NCBI GenBank assembly: GCA_900753245.1
Contig: CAADYJ010000021.1
Location: forward strand, 1-13,492
DNA from: Clostridia bacterium
GTDB lineage: Bacteria > Bacillota > Clostridia > TANB77 > CAG-508
Direction of reading: 5' to 3'
DNA: 13,492 bases
This document shows positions 1 to 8,099 of this stretch, one piece after another. Below the pieces are notes generated by a model, which searched no databases, had not been told where the DNA came from, and saw only the letters and a program-made list of their open reading frames with translations. The position numbers and the translations under genes are program-made. Positions within the stretch are counted from its first letter, which is position 1. Every line of letters begins with the position of its first letter.

Positions 1-1
1 A

Positions 2-664
2 TATTGTAATTCAAAAGATATTAATAATGCTTATAATTTATTATCAGATGATTGCAAGAACGAAGTTTTTAAAAATATAGAAACATTTAATAATAATTAT
101 ATAAAAGTTAATTTTAAAGAACAAAGATTATATAGTAAAGAAAAATATTATGGAAATACATATAAAGTACAATTATATAATAACGGATTAAGTACTGGAA
201 ACCAGGAAGAAAGCTTATCAGAAGACTACTATACAATAGTAGAACAAAACAATGAAAACAAATTAAACATCAGTAGTTTTGTAAAAAGCGAGAATATAGA
301 AAGAACTACTAATGTAAACAATTTAAAAGTGAATATCATTAAAAAACTTGTATATATGGAATATGAAATATATGAATTTAATATAACAAACCTTACACAA
401 AATCCATTATTGTTAGATACAAAACAAAAAACAAGAACAATGTATTTATTGGATAAAAATGATGTTAAATATTATGCTACAGGACACGAAGTAGCAGATA
501 CACTTTTAAAAATAATGCCTAATGCAACAAATAAAATAAGAATAAAATATATTAAAGAATTAAAAACAAATTCTGCAAGAAAAGCAGTATTTGAGGATAT
601 TGTATTAAATTACCTTGAAAATTCTAATAACAACCAAAAGACAAAAATTGAAGTTAATATATAA
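2..664 (+). CDS. Partial envelope protein: NTF2-like segment plus beta-rich C-terminal domain (5' end outside window)
   Basis: The frame is open from base 2 to the TAA at 662-664, giving 220 visible residues; the true start lies upstream. A GTG at 329 could be taken as a start, but it has no good ribosome binding site and the frame reads on unbroken to the left, so it is internal. The first ~60 visible residues (NAYNLLSDDCKNE, then an aromatic FNNNYIK) resemble the helical part of the NTF2-like repeats in the protein at 3619-4968 (KAAYEKLDMNFKNN, DFENYIK). Residues ~115-215 look like a beta-sandwich of the kind found after NTF2-like domains in secreted Firmicutes proteins. The stop is 32 bp before the hydrolase gene, so they probably form one operon. 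Visible: frame, stop and the motif similarity. Inferred: extracytoplasmic location and partnership with the wall hydrolase. No enzymatic motif is apparent. Confidence 0.8.
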   Translation, partial: YCNSKDINNAYNLLSDDCKNEVFKNIETFNNNYIKVNFKEQRLYSKEKYYGNTYKVQLYNNGLSTGNQEESLSEDYYTIVEQNNENKLNISSFVKSENIERTTNVNNLKVNIIKKLVYMEYEIYEFNITNLTQNPLLLDTKQKTRTMYLLDKNDVKYYATGHEVADTLLKIMPNATNKIRIKYIKELKTNSARKAVFEDIVLNYLENSNNNQKTKIEVNI

Positions 665-696
665 AAATTAAATACAACAAGAATCGAGGTGATAAA

Positions 697-3600
697 ATGT
701 ACGATGATGATGAAAATAATGAATTGTATGAAGATGAGACAGGAAGAAAAATAAAAAAAGCAGGAAAAGATGCATTAAATACGGCCAAAAATAAAGGAAA
801 AAGAGAATTTAAAGAATTAGTAAAAAAAATTTTAAAAAAAATTGGACTAAAGTGGTTATTTATAATAGCAATTGTAATAGGAATTATTATAGCAATAGCT
901 TCATTCTGGTGGGCAATAAAAAAGGAATCTTTTGATGAAATGTCTAAAATGGCTCAAGAAAGTACATCTGATAGTTCAGGGCAAATAAAAAAAATTACTC
1001 AGATAGATGAAGATAAAAGAGAAATAAAAGTAGATTCAGATACATATATTGAAAATGTAAAGGATTATCTAAAAAGAGCAGGAATAAATCCAACAGAACT
1101 TGGATTTTATGATGATGATTATTCTACATTAGTTACATTTTTACAAGCAGAAGCAGTTTCTTCTTTTCCAGATTTAAGAGAAAGAAGTAAAATAGGTACA
1201 CCTGTAAAAAAAGGAGAATTGCAAGGTACAGTTCAATTTAATAGAAAGTATAAAGATGGTTCAGAACAATTACTAGAATTTATGAAATATACGGACTATA
1301 GAAAAGAACTTGCAAAATTTGGAGTAAAATTAGATGATGAGGAAACTCAAGAGCAAGTATATTTTAATAAACCAGATGTAGAAAGTGCATATAATAGTTT
1401 AAAAACATATTTTACTTTAGATGAAGATTATAATCTGATTATAGCAACGCTTTCTTCTAATGAAAAGAAAGTGACTTATAGTTCATATGCAAAAGAAGAA
1501 GGGATGCAAGATGATTATAGTTATGATTTTACAATTGATGTAAATAGAATTGATTATCAAAGTGTAGTACAAAAATATACAATGCCATTTGAATATCCTT
1601 TAGCCTTTTTAATGATTTCAGCTAATCCACATTTTTGTGAAGAAATTGCTAAGCTTGCTATGTTAAAAGAAGAAGGAGAAGAAGAAAATGGAGCAGCATT
1701 TACTCCTAAAATTGTAGTTGATGTACAAGATAATACAATGGACACATATACAAAAGAAGATTATGGCTATACCGCTAATTTTAAATTAGAAAAATATGTT
1801 AAGTATAAAGTTACTGTAAAAAATGACAAGGGACAAGTTGTTACAGAACAAGGAGGAAATAAGCTAGATACATATCCTATAACAATAGAAAAAAATGTAT
1901 CTGCAGCTTCATATAGAATTACTGAAAATTGGAATAATACAACAACAGAACAATTATGTGTTTCAGAGGCAGATACATGGATACAACATTATACATCAGT
2001 ATACGAAAAAGTTGATGAACTTACAGAAAATGAAACAACTAGTACAGAAGGCGATGATGGAGATTATAGAGAAGTAGCAGATAGTCATGGATATTTAAAA
2101 GATGCACAATTTACATATTCACTTCCATCAAGTACTAGTAAAAATACTTCATATTCTGAAGATTCTTCAGAAACAAAAATAAAAGAAAAAGATACAGATA
2201 AAAAAACAACTATTACAACTCAAATAACTACAACGAAATATGAAAAATCATCATCAAAAGTAACACCAAAATGGGAAAGATTTTTATCACTTCTAAAGGT
2301 AGAGTCTGAAAAAAAAGTATTTAATTTAAACGATTTGACGAAAAATGATAAATATATTAAATACACTATAGAAGATGGATTAGGGCAAAAATCATCTCCA
2401 AATAGTAATTTACTTTCAGCAGAGGATGCATTATATGAATTAATTGCCTCAAACGATAAAACAGTATCTTTAGAAGAAATAACAAGAGATTTATTTGATA
2501 TATATACAGGAAGAAAAAAAGTAAGTGAAATAGATTATGATTTTAGTATATACGAGCCAAGTGAGTTTTCTACTACTTCAGGGTACTACTATGGAGGTAG
2601 CTTCGAAGAAAAGGTATGGTTTGCTTTAATAGGAGCAGGATATGACGAATATGCAACAGCAGGTGCAATGGGTAACTTTATGAAAGAGTCTGGGTTTAAA
2701 TCAAATAACGTACAAAATTCATATGAATCTAGAGTAGGCTCTGATGAAGTATATACTCAAAAAGTAAATAGTGGAGCGTATTCTAGACAGCAGTTTATTA
2801 GTGATTCTGCAGGATATGGTTTAGCACAATGGACATATTCTAGTAGAAAAGCTGGATTATACGATTTAGCAAAAACTAAAGGAACAGGTATAGACGATGA
2901 AGACACTCAAATAGAATTTCTATTAAAAGAAATGCAATCATATGGATGTAAAAAATCTCAGCCAAATGTAAAAGAAGCAACAGACAATTTTCATAATGTG
3001 TATGAGAGTTCTGCTGATACGAATTTAACTCAAAGAGAAAATTATGCACAGGAAATATATAATAGATATCATGGAAAAACAGCACCAGAGGGTGGAGCAC
3101 TTACTCAAGGATCTTCATCTGAAAAATTACGTTATCTATTTCCACAGGGGGTGCCAACTACTAAGTCTGACTGTGAAAAATATTTAACTACTGTGCAAGT
3201 GGCTTTAACTAAAAAAGATGGAACGAAAACTACAGGAAATATTACTGTACACCAAAAACTAGCAGCAGATGTGCAAAAGGCATTGCAAAAAGCTCAAGAT
3301 CAAGGATTTAAAGTCTATTCGGCTACAGGGTATAGTTACAGAGTTATGAATAATGGAGGAAGCGGAAAATTATCTCATCATTCTTATGGTGTAGCTATAG
3401 ATATAAATGTAAATGAAAATTATTCACATAGAGGTTCAACTGTATATGCAGGAAGTTTTTGGGATCCTTCAAAAAGTGAATTTTCAATACCAAGAAATGG
3501 AGCATTAGTAAATGCTTTTAGAGAAATAGGATGGTCTTGGGGAGGAAATTGGTCAGGAAATTATCAAGATTATATGCATTTTTCATATACTGGACATTAA
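697..3600 (+). CDS. Membrane-anchored bifunctional peptidoglycan hydrolase (phage-tail-lysozyme-like + M15 peptidase)
   Basis: A 967-residue protein, ATG start with GAGGTG at 685-690. Order: short acidic then Lys-rich cytoplasmic N-terminus (1-52); one transmembrane segment (~53-74, WLFIIAIVIG...); a long extracytoplasmic region of unknown fold (~75-600) with a Ser/Thr/Lys-rich low-complexity stretch around 480-525; a phage-tail-lysozyme-type domain (~635-790) with candidate catalytic Glu664 in MGNFMKESGF and the conserved GYGLAQW; and a C-terminal M15 metallopeptidase (~840-967). The M15 zinc motif SHHSYGVAID gives His895 and Asp902, and DYMHF gives His961 with Asp958 as the acidic partner; the GW.WGG.W...D..HF ending is typical of the M15_4/endolysin-like group. 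Expected role: cutting glycan strands and stem peptides outside the membrane. The combination of a TM anchor and two wall hydrolases parallels VirB1/CwlT-like enzymes of conjugative elements (inference). Domain calls are confident; the biological system is not. Confidence 0.9.
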   Translation: MYDDDENNELYEDETGRKIKKAGKDALNTAKNKGKREFKELVKKILKKIGLKWLFIIAIVIGIIIAIASFWWAIKKESFDEMSKMAQESTSDSSGQIKKITQIDEDKREIKVDSDTYIENVKDYLKRAGINPTELGFYDDDYSTLVTFLQAEAVSSFPDLRERSKIGTPVKKGELQGTVQFNRKYKDGSEQLLEFMKYTDYRKELAKFGVKLDDEETQEQVYFNKPDVESAYNSLKTYFTLDEDYNLIIATLSSNEKKVTYSSYAKEEGMQDDYSYDFTIDVNRIDYQSVVQKYTMPFEYPLAFLMISANPHFCEEIAKLAMLKEEGEEENGAAFTPKIVVDVQDNTMDTYTKEDYGYTANFKLEKYVKYKVTVKNDKGQVVTEQGGNKLDTYPITIEKNVSAASYRITENWNNTTTEQLCVSEADTWIQHYTSVYEKVDELTENETTSTEGDDGDYREVADSHGYLKDAQFTYSLPSSTSKNTSYSEDSSETKIKEKDTDKKTTITTQITTTKYEKSSSKVTPKWERFLSLLKVESEKKVFNLNDLTKNDKYIKYTIEDGLGQKSSPNSNLLSAEDALYELIASNDKTVSLEEITRDLFDIYTGRKKVSEIDYDFSIYEPSEFSTTSGYYYGGSFEEKVWFALIGAGYDEYATAGAMGNFMKESGFKSNNVQNSYESRVGSDEVYTQKVNSGAYSRQQFISDSAGYGLAQWTYSSRKAGLYDLAKTKGTGIDDEDTQIEFLLKEMQSYGCKKSQPNVKEATDNFHNVYESSADTNLTQRENYAQEIYNRYHGKTAPEGGALTQGSSSEKLRYLFPQGVPTTKSDCEKYLTTVQVALTKKDGTKTTGNITVHQKLAADVQKALQKAQDQGFKVYSATGYSYRVMNNGGSGKLSHHSYGVAIDINVNENYSHRGSTVYAGSFWDPSKSEFSIPRNGALVNAFREIGWSWGGNWSGNYQDYMHFSYTGH

Positions 3601-3618
3601 TTATAGGAGGTATTATAC

Positions 3619-4968
3619 TTGAATAAATTAAAAAAAATTATTATTATAATATTAGTGTTTACGGCAATAATAGCTATATTATTATCAATACTTTTAATGT
3701 TAAATTTAAAAAATGATAATAACAATATAATAACGGAAGGAACTATAGAAAAAGGACACAATGAAGCTTCAACAGAAGCAACAATAATAACACCTTTGTA
3801 CAACAATGTTGAATATTTTAGAGTAAAAGATTGCATAGATACATATACTTCATTTTCTTTGGATTTACTATATAGCCAAAATGCAGAAAAAGAACAAGTA
3901 GCTACTATGCAAGAACGAATGTTAAGTATAATTCCAGATTTTGTAAAAAAAGACTTAAATATAAATGCTCAAAATGTGTATAAAGCAATAGGCTTACCAG
4001 ATAAATATTTAAGAGTTGATAATATAACAGTATCAAGGCAAATAACAAAAGAAAATGATGAATATGTAGCAACTAATATATATGCATATATATTAGAAGG
4101 AGTACTTATAGATAGAGAAAATTTTTCAAAAGAAAATTTTAAAATTATAGTATTGATAGATGATTTAAATGAGACTTTCTACATATTACCTCAAAAATAT
4201 ATTGAGAACAAAAGAATTGATACTACAGAAGGAAAAGAATTACAATTATATTCTGAAGAAGAAATAGAAGATAAAACTTATAATAAATATCAATCAAGAA
4301 CATATACAGATCAATATATATGTGAAGAGTACTTTAATACTTTTAGATTAAACTTAGAATATGATGCACAAGGAATGTATGATAAATTAGATAAAAATTA
4401 CAGAGAAAAAAGATTTGGAAGTTATAGCGAGTTTGCAAAATATATAAAAGAAAATAATATAAACAACGCAAAATTGGCAAGCTACTTAGTAAATAGAGAA
4501 GATGATTATACAGAATATGTATGTAAAGACCAAAATGAAAATTTATATATTTTTAAAGAAGTAGCAGTAAAAGATTATACTATAACATTAGATACATATA
4601 CTTTAGAACAAGAGAAATTTAATGAAGAGTATGAAAAAGCAACAAATCAAAAGAAAGTAATGATGAACATAGATAAATTTTTCCAAATGCTAAATGCAAA
4701 AGACTATAAAGCAGCATATGAAAAACTAGATATGAACTTTAAAAATAATTATTTTAAAACTGAACAAGACTTTGAAAATTATATAAAACAAAGAGTATTT
4801 TCATATAATAAAGTTGAATATGTAAGTTATAATGGAGATATTTCGGGAATATTTAAATATGATTTAAACTTAAAAAATAAACAAAACGAAACACAAGAAG
4901 TTAGTTTTTCAGTTGTTATGCAATTAAAAGAAGGAACAGACTTTGTAATGTCATTTAATATTCAATAA
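3619..4968 (+). CDS. Membrane-anchored protein with tandem NTF2-like domains (TcpC/VirB8-like architecture)
   Basis: 449 residues from a TTG start at 3619, chosen because AGGAGG at 3605-3610 sits 8 nt upstream and the next in-frame ATG falls inside the membrane segment. Residues 7-29 form one hydrophobic segment (IIIIILVFTAIIAILL); the rest is predicted outside the cell. Three similar units follow at roughly 61-195, 232-335 and 345-449. The second and third share a pattern of a Tyr-rich helix, then AYEKLDMNFKNN or GMYDKLDKNYREK, then F..YIK, typical of NTF2-like folds. TcpC of clostridial conjugative plasmids and VirB8 of type IV secretion systems are single-pass proteins with one or two such domains facing outward; three would be longer than usual. 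It starts 18 bp after the hydrolase gene and is followed by a strong hairpin, so it ends the operon. An unrelated NTF2-like envelope protein is the alternative. The fold is inferred from pattern only. Confidence 0.75.
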   Translation: MNKLKKIIIIILVFTAIIAILLSILLMLNLKNDNNNIITEGTIEKGHNEASTEATIITPLYNNVEYFRVKDCIDTYTSFSLDLLYSQNAEKEQVATMQERMLSIIPDFVKKDLNINAQNVYKAIGLPDKYLRVDNITVSRQITKENDEYVATNIYAYILEGVLIDRENFSKENFKIIVLIDDLNETFYILPQKYIENKRIDTTEGKELQLYSEEEIEDKTYNKYQSRTYTDQYICEEYFNTFRLNLEYDAQGMYDKLDKNYREKRFGSYSEFAKYIKENNINNAKLASYLVNREDDYTEYVCKDQNENLYIFKEVAVKDYTITLDTYTLEQEKFNEEYEKATNQKKVMMNIDKFFQMLNAKDYKAAYEKLDMNFKNNYFKTEQDFENYIKQRVFSYNKVEYVSYNGDISGIFKYDLNLKNKQNETQEVSFSVVMQLKEGTDFVMSFNIQ

Positions 4969-4980
4969 TAAATAAAATAA

Positions 4981-5050
4981 AAAACCTTAAACTATATGTT
5001 TTTCTAATAAAATATGGTAGAATATTAGAAAAATAAAGTTTAAGGTTTTT
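4981..5050 (+). terminator. Nested inverted repeat, probable terminator of the envelope operon
   Basis: Outer arms AAAACCTTAAACT (4981-4993) and AGTTTAAGGTTTT (5037-5049) are perfect 13-bp complements. Inside them, TTTTTCTAATA (4999-5009) and TATTAGAAAAA (5023-5033) form a perfect 11-bp inner stem with a 13-nt loop. The outer right arm ends in a T-run, as in an intrinsic terminator, and the mirror-image A-run means it could also stop transcription from the right. It lies 12 bp after the stop of the NTF2-like gene. The unusual size and nested form are described under findings. Confidence 0.65.
5016..5023 (+). promoter_or_regulatory. Extended -10 element inside the hairpin loop, probable promoter of the 522-residue gene
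   Basis: TGGTAGAAT at 5015-5023 reads as TG-N-TAGAAT, an extended -10 hexamer with one mismatch to TATAAT. No convincing -35 lies 16-18 bp upstream, which an extended -10 can tolerate. Predicted start is near 5030, giving a leader of about 38 nt that carries GAGGTG (5058-5063) 4 nt before the ATG at 5068. Such an RNA would lack the left hairpin arms, so it would escape the terminator. Confidence 0.45.
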
Positions 5051-5067
5051 ATTTATAGAGGTGAAAA

Positions 5068-6636
5068 ATGAATATAAATGAAATTGTAGGAAAAATAGTA
5101 TTAGTAAAAATATTAGAAAAAAAAGGAAATTACTATTTAGCTAGAACATTAGATGGAAATTATGAAATATATATTGAAGACACTAATGACTATATGGAAG
5201 AAGAATTAATAGGAATAATAGAAAAGTGTATAGTATTAGAAGAAAAAGAAGGGTGTTTAATAGGTTTTCTACTAACTAATAAAAAATTTGAAAATGATAT
5301 AAATAAGATTAATAAAAATTTAGAGAAAACAGATGAGTATAATAAAATAAAAGATATTTATTTAGTAAAAAGATTAAAAATAAACGGAACAGTGTCTGGT
5401 TTATATTTAGTAGATGAAGGTGATATTGCAAAGTATTATTTAAATACAGTAGAAATAGGTAAATATATAAAGAAAATTAGGGAAAATAATATATTATTCA
5501 AAGAAAATACAATAGAGAATTCTTTAGCAAAACAAATAAAAGATGTAGTTCAATCTATAGATTTAACTAAAAAAGAAATATCATTAAGAGATGAGCAAGA
5601 AAAAGAAAAAAATTTAATAGAAAAAGCATTAGGATTAAAAAATGAAAAAGAACTAACAAGAATAGTTACATTAGATTTAAAGCAAAAAGTGTATGAAAAA
5701 GAAGAAAAACAAGATAGAAAAACAGAGCAAGAAATTCAGAATCAAAATTTCATAGAAAAAAAGCATGAAAATACTGTAAAAGATGTTAATATAAAGCAAG
5801 AAATGGATACTAAAGATAAAGTAACAGATATGAAAACATTAGGGCAAGTATTAGAAAAAAGTGGAAAATTGCCAAATGTAGAAGGCAAAAAGTTTACTAA
5901 AATAGGAATTATTGAATCAGACCAAAGGGATAATTTGCAAAACGAAAAAGGTCAAAAGGAAAAAGTTAATAGTACAAGGTATTCATTTGTGGCTATTGCA
6001 AATGATGGAACAGTAGTACCATTGGATTTAGAACAAGATCATGCAGATGGAAATAATCCAAGAAAATCGAATTATCAGGTAAATCAAAAAGGGCAAATAA
6101 AGCAAGATGATGTTTTGTCTAGATATAAAATTGGAGAAGGAACTATTGCTGTAAAAAATGGTGATTATGGAGAAATAAAAGTATATCATTCACCAAGAAA
6201 AACACTTGGCGGAGCTGGTGTTGAAGGAAACAAAAATTTAGATAGAGAGCTAGAAACCAATAATGTGTGGGAAATAAAGAAAGATGAAAGAGATTTAGCA
6301 GGAGAATATGAAGATGGATATCGTAGTGTAGAAGAAGGATATAAAGAGGCTTCAAAACATGAGGTAAATGGAAAAGTTAGAGATAATGATTTAAAAATAG
6401 ACGATATAGATGGAGAAAAAAATACTAAATCACATGTTCACGATAATGTAGATTATAGTAATTTAGCAGTAAAATGGGGATATTACAAACAAGGAACGCC
6501 AAATGCGGAAAAAGCTAAAGAGATATTTGAGCAAAAAAGAAAAGAAAATCCAAATAAAGAAACAAAAGAAATAGTGGATATGGTTACAGATGAGTTAGAA
6601 GAAGAATTAGGACACGATATGGAAAGAAGATATTAA
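5068..6636 (+). CDS. Hypothetical charged cytoplasmic protein, 522 residues
   Basis: I do not recognise this family. ATG at 5068 with GAGGTG at 5058-5063. There is no signal peptide or membrane segment, so it is probably cytoplasmic. Residues ~1-75 are beta-rich and look like a small barrel (KIVLVKILEKKGNYYLA, then YEIYIED); ~95-165 holds a second beta-rich unit with a helical end; ~165-265 is a very charged Lys/Glu/Gln linker, probably helical or disordered; ~300-380 is a conserved-looking compact segment (RYSFVAIANDGTVVPLDLEQ, then DYGEIKVYHSPRKTLGG); ~390-450 is acidic and aromatic (EYEDGYRSVEEGYKEA); the last ~55 residues form a charged helix pair with WGYYKQGTPNAEKAKEIF. It has its own promoter-like element and is flanked by terminator-like hairpins, so it may be a single-gene unit. 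It could be linked to the upstream wall-spanning operon or to the downstream carboxypeptidase, but nothing visible proves either. Confidence 0.8.
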   Translation: MNINEIVGKIVLVKILEKKGNYYLARTLDGNYEIYIEDTNDYMEEELIGIIEKCIVLEEKEGCLIGFLLTNKKFENDINKINKNLEKTDEYNKIKDIYLVKRLKINGTVSGLYLVDEGDIAKYYLNTVEIGKYIKKIRENNILFKENTIENSLAKQIKDVVQSIDLTKKEISLRDEQEKEKNLIEKALGLKNEKELTRIVTLDLKQKVYEKEEKQDRKTEQEIQNQNFIEKKHENTVKDVNIKQEMDTKDKVTDMKTLGQVLEKSGKLPNVEGKKFTKIGIIESDQRDNLQNEKGQKEKVNSTRYSFVAIANDGTVVPLDLEQDHADGNNPRKSNYQVNQKGQIKQDDVLSRYKIGEGTIAVKNGDYGEIKVYHSPRKTLGGAGVEGNKNLDRELETNNVWEIKKDERDLAGEYEDGYRSVEEGYKEASKHEVNGKVRDNDLKIDDIDGEKNTKSHVHDNVDYSNLAVKWGYYKQGTPNAEKAKEIFEQKRKENPNKETKEIVDMVTDELEEELGHDMERRY

Positions 6637-6650
6637 AAATAAGAATAAAA

Positions 6651-6687
6651 ATTACCTTTTAAAATATAATTTAAAAGGTGATTTTTT
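6651..6687 (+). terminator. Terminator-like hairpin that contains the ribosome binding site of the next gene
   Basis: ATTACCTTTTAAA (6651-6663) pairs with TTTAAAAGGTGAT (6670-6682) over 13 positions with one G-U pair and a 6-nt loop; six T residues (6682-6687) follow and run directly into the ATG at 6688. It can end transcription of the 522-residue gene. The only Shine-Dalgarno sequence for the carboxypeptidase, AAAGGTG at 6674-6680, is its right arm, so read-through RNA would have this site masked. TATAAT at 6665-6670 lies in the loop and could be a -10, but no -35 is visible. Confidence 0.65.
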
Positions 6688-7927
6688 ATGAAAAAGAAAA
6701 TAATTATATTACTAACAATAATATTTCTTTTTAATATAGGTATTGTATATGCTGATGATGGTGAAGAGGAAGAATATAATTCAAACGAAATAGAAAATCT
6801 TGTTGTTGAATCTTCAGCTAAAGTAGTAAAAGAGCCACAAATTAATGGTAGAGCAGCGGTTATATATGATAGAAGTACAAATGAAATAATATGGGGTAAA
6901 AATGAAAATCAAAAAAGGCCAATGGCATCTACTACTAAAATTATGACTGCGATAGTTGTAATAGAAAATAGTAATTTGAATGATGAGGTTTGTGTATCTA
7001 AGAAAGCAGCGTTAACAGGTGGTTCAAGATTAAAATTAAATACAAATGATAAAATATCTGTAAAAAATTTATTATATGGATTAATGCTTCGTTCACGGAA
7101 ATGATGCTGCCGTAGCATTAGCAGAGTATGTAGGGGGTAGTGTAGAAGAATTTGCAAATCTTATGAATAATACTGCTAAAAAGATTGGATTAAATAACAC
7201 TAATTTTGTAACTCCTCATGGATTAGATGAGGAGAATCATTACACAACAGCATATGAATTAGCACTTTTGACTAATTATGCTTTAAAAAATGAAACATTT
7301 AAACAAATAGTAAATACAAAAGTAGCTACTATAACTATAAATAATAGCACTAGACAAATATGTAATACAAATGAATTATTAGGATATTTAGAAGGCGTAA
7401 ACGGTGTAAAAACAGGTTTTACAAATGGAGCAGGTAGATGTTTAGTAACATCATGTACAAGAGGAGAAAATCAAATAATAACTGTAGTGCTTGGCTGTGA
7501 TACAAAAAAACAACGAACTTCAGATAGCACAAAGTTAATAGAATATGCTTTTAATAATTATACAAGAGTAGATATAGAAAATTTAGTAAAAAAAGAGTTT
7601 GAAAATTGGAAACAAATTAATCTAAAGCGCATATATATTAATAAAGCAAAAACAAATAATATAGAAGTAGAACTTGGAGACATACAGAAGAAACAGATTC
7701 CAGTGAAAAATGGAGAGGAAAAAGATATAACAATAGAAATAAATGCAATATATGAATATGAGGCACCAATAGAAAAAGGCACAAAAATAGGAAATTTAAT
7801 AGTAAAAAATAAATCAGAAATAATAGAAACGATAGATATAATAAGTAGTAAAGAAGTAGAAAGAAAAAATACAATAACATATTTAAAATATTTAATCAAA
7901 TTTATTAGAAATCCTATAGTGTTCTAA
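6688..7927 (+). pseudogene. D-alanyl-D-alanine carboxypeptidase (S11, DacF/PBP5-like), frameshifted
   Basis: Low-molecular-weight penicillin-binding protein that trims the terminal D-Ala from peptidoglycan stem peptides outside the membrane. Signal peptide 1-22 (cut after VYA). Catalytic SxxK is S81-T-T-K84 in MASTTKIMT. The frame then breaks: CGT TCA CGG AAA TGA (7090-7104) stops the protein at 138 residues. Removing one base, the C at 7096, gives CGT TCA GGA AAT GAT GCT, restoring the family motif SGNDA (Ser136, Asn138) and an open frame to the TAA at 7925-7927. KTG is then K241-T-G243 in GVKTGFTN. A PBP5_C-like beta domain (~310-390) and a C-terminal amphipathic membrane helix follow. The corrected 412 residues match family length (B. 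subtilis DacF is 389). No second lesion is seen, so this is either a very recent mutation or a sequence error. The ATG at 7163 is internal, not a separate gene start. Confidence 0.9.
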
Positions 7928-7956
7928 AATAATGTATTAAATTTTAGTAACACATA

Positions 7957-7985
7957 TTGACTTTTAGTTATAATTTTGTTATTAT
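7957..7985 (+). promoter_or_regulatory. Promoter of the tRNA pair
   Basis: TTGACT (7957-7962), 17-bp spacer, TATTAT (7980-7985). Predicted transcript start is near 7992, about 17 nt before the first tRNA base. It is close to sigma-A consensus, as expected for a tRNA unit, and separates the tRNAs from the carboxypeptidase gene. Confidence 0.75.
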
Positions 7986-8008
7986 AGATATGCTTTAAAA
8001 AAGCATAT

Positions 8009-8084
8009 GCGGAAATAGCTCAGTTGATAGAGCGCTGCCTTGCCAAGGCAGAGGTCGCGGGTTTGAGCCCCGTTTTCCGCTCCA
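8009..8084 (+). tRNA. tRNA-Gly (anticodon GCC), A19/T56 variant
   Basis: Acceptor arms GCGGAAA (8009-8015) and TTTCCGC (8074-8080) pair perfectly; the discriminator T at 8081 and encoded CCA (8082-8084) follow. The anticodon stem CTGCC/GGCAG encloses TTGCCAA, anticodon GCC, which reads GGC and GGU. U73 agrees with bacterial tRNA-Gly. Odd: the D-loop has G18-A19 (A at 8027) instead of GG, and the T-loop is TTTGAGC, with T56 (8064) instead of C56. These two positions normally pair with each other, so the change is compensatory. Confidence 0.95.
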
Positions 8085-8099
8085 ATATAACGTATATTC

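Noticed and set aside
329..664. Separate 111-residue gene starting at GTG 329
   Set aside because: The same frame is open back to base 2 with protein-like sequence and there is no ribosome binding site before 329; it is the tail of a longer gene.
5018..5023. A full sigma-A promoter with -35 upstream of the 522-residue gene
   Set aside because: No hexamer resembling TTGACA lies 16-18 bp before TAGAAT, so only the extended -10 is claimed.
7163..7927. Independent 254-residue gene
   Set aside because: It is the second half of the frameshifted carboxypeptidase; the ATG at 7163 corresponds to an internal Met.
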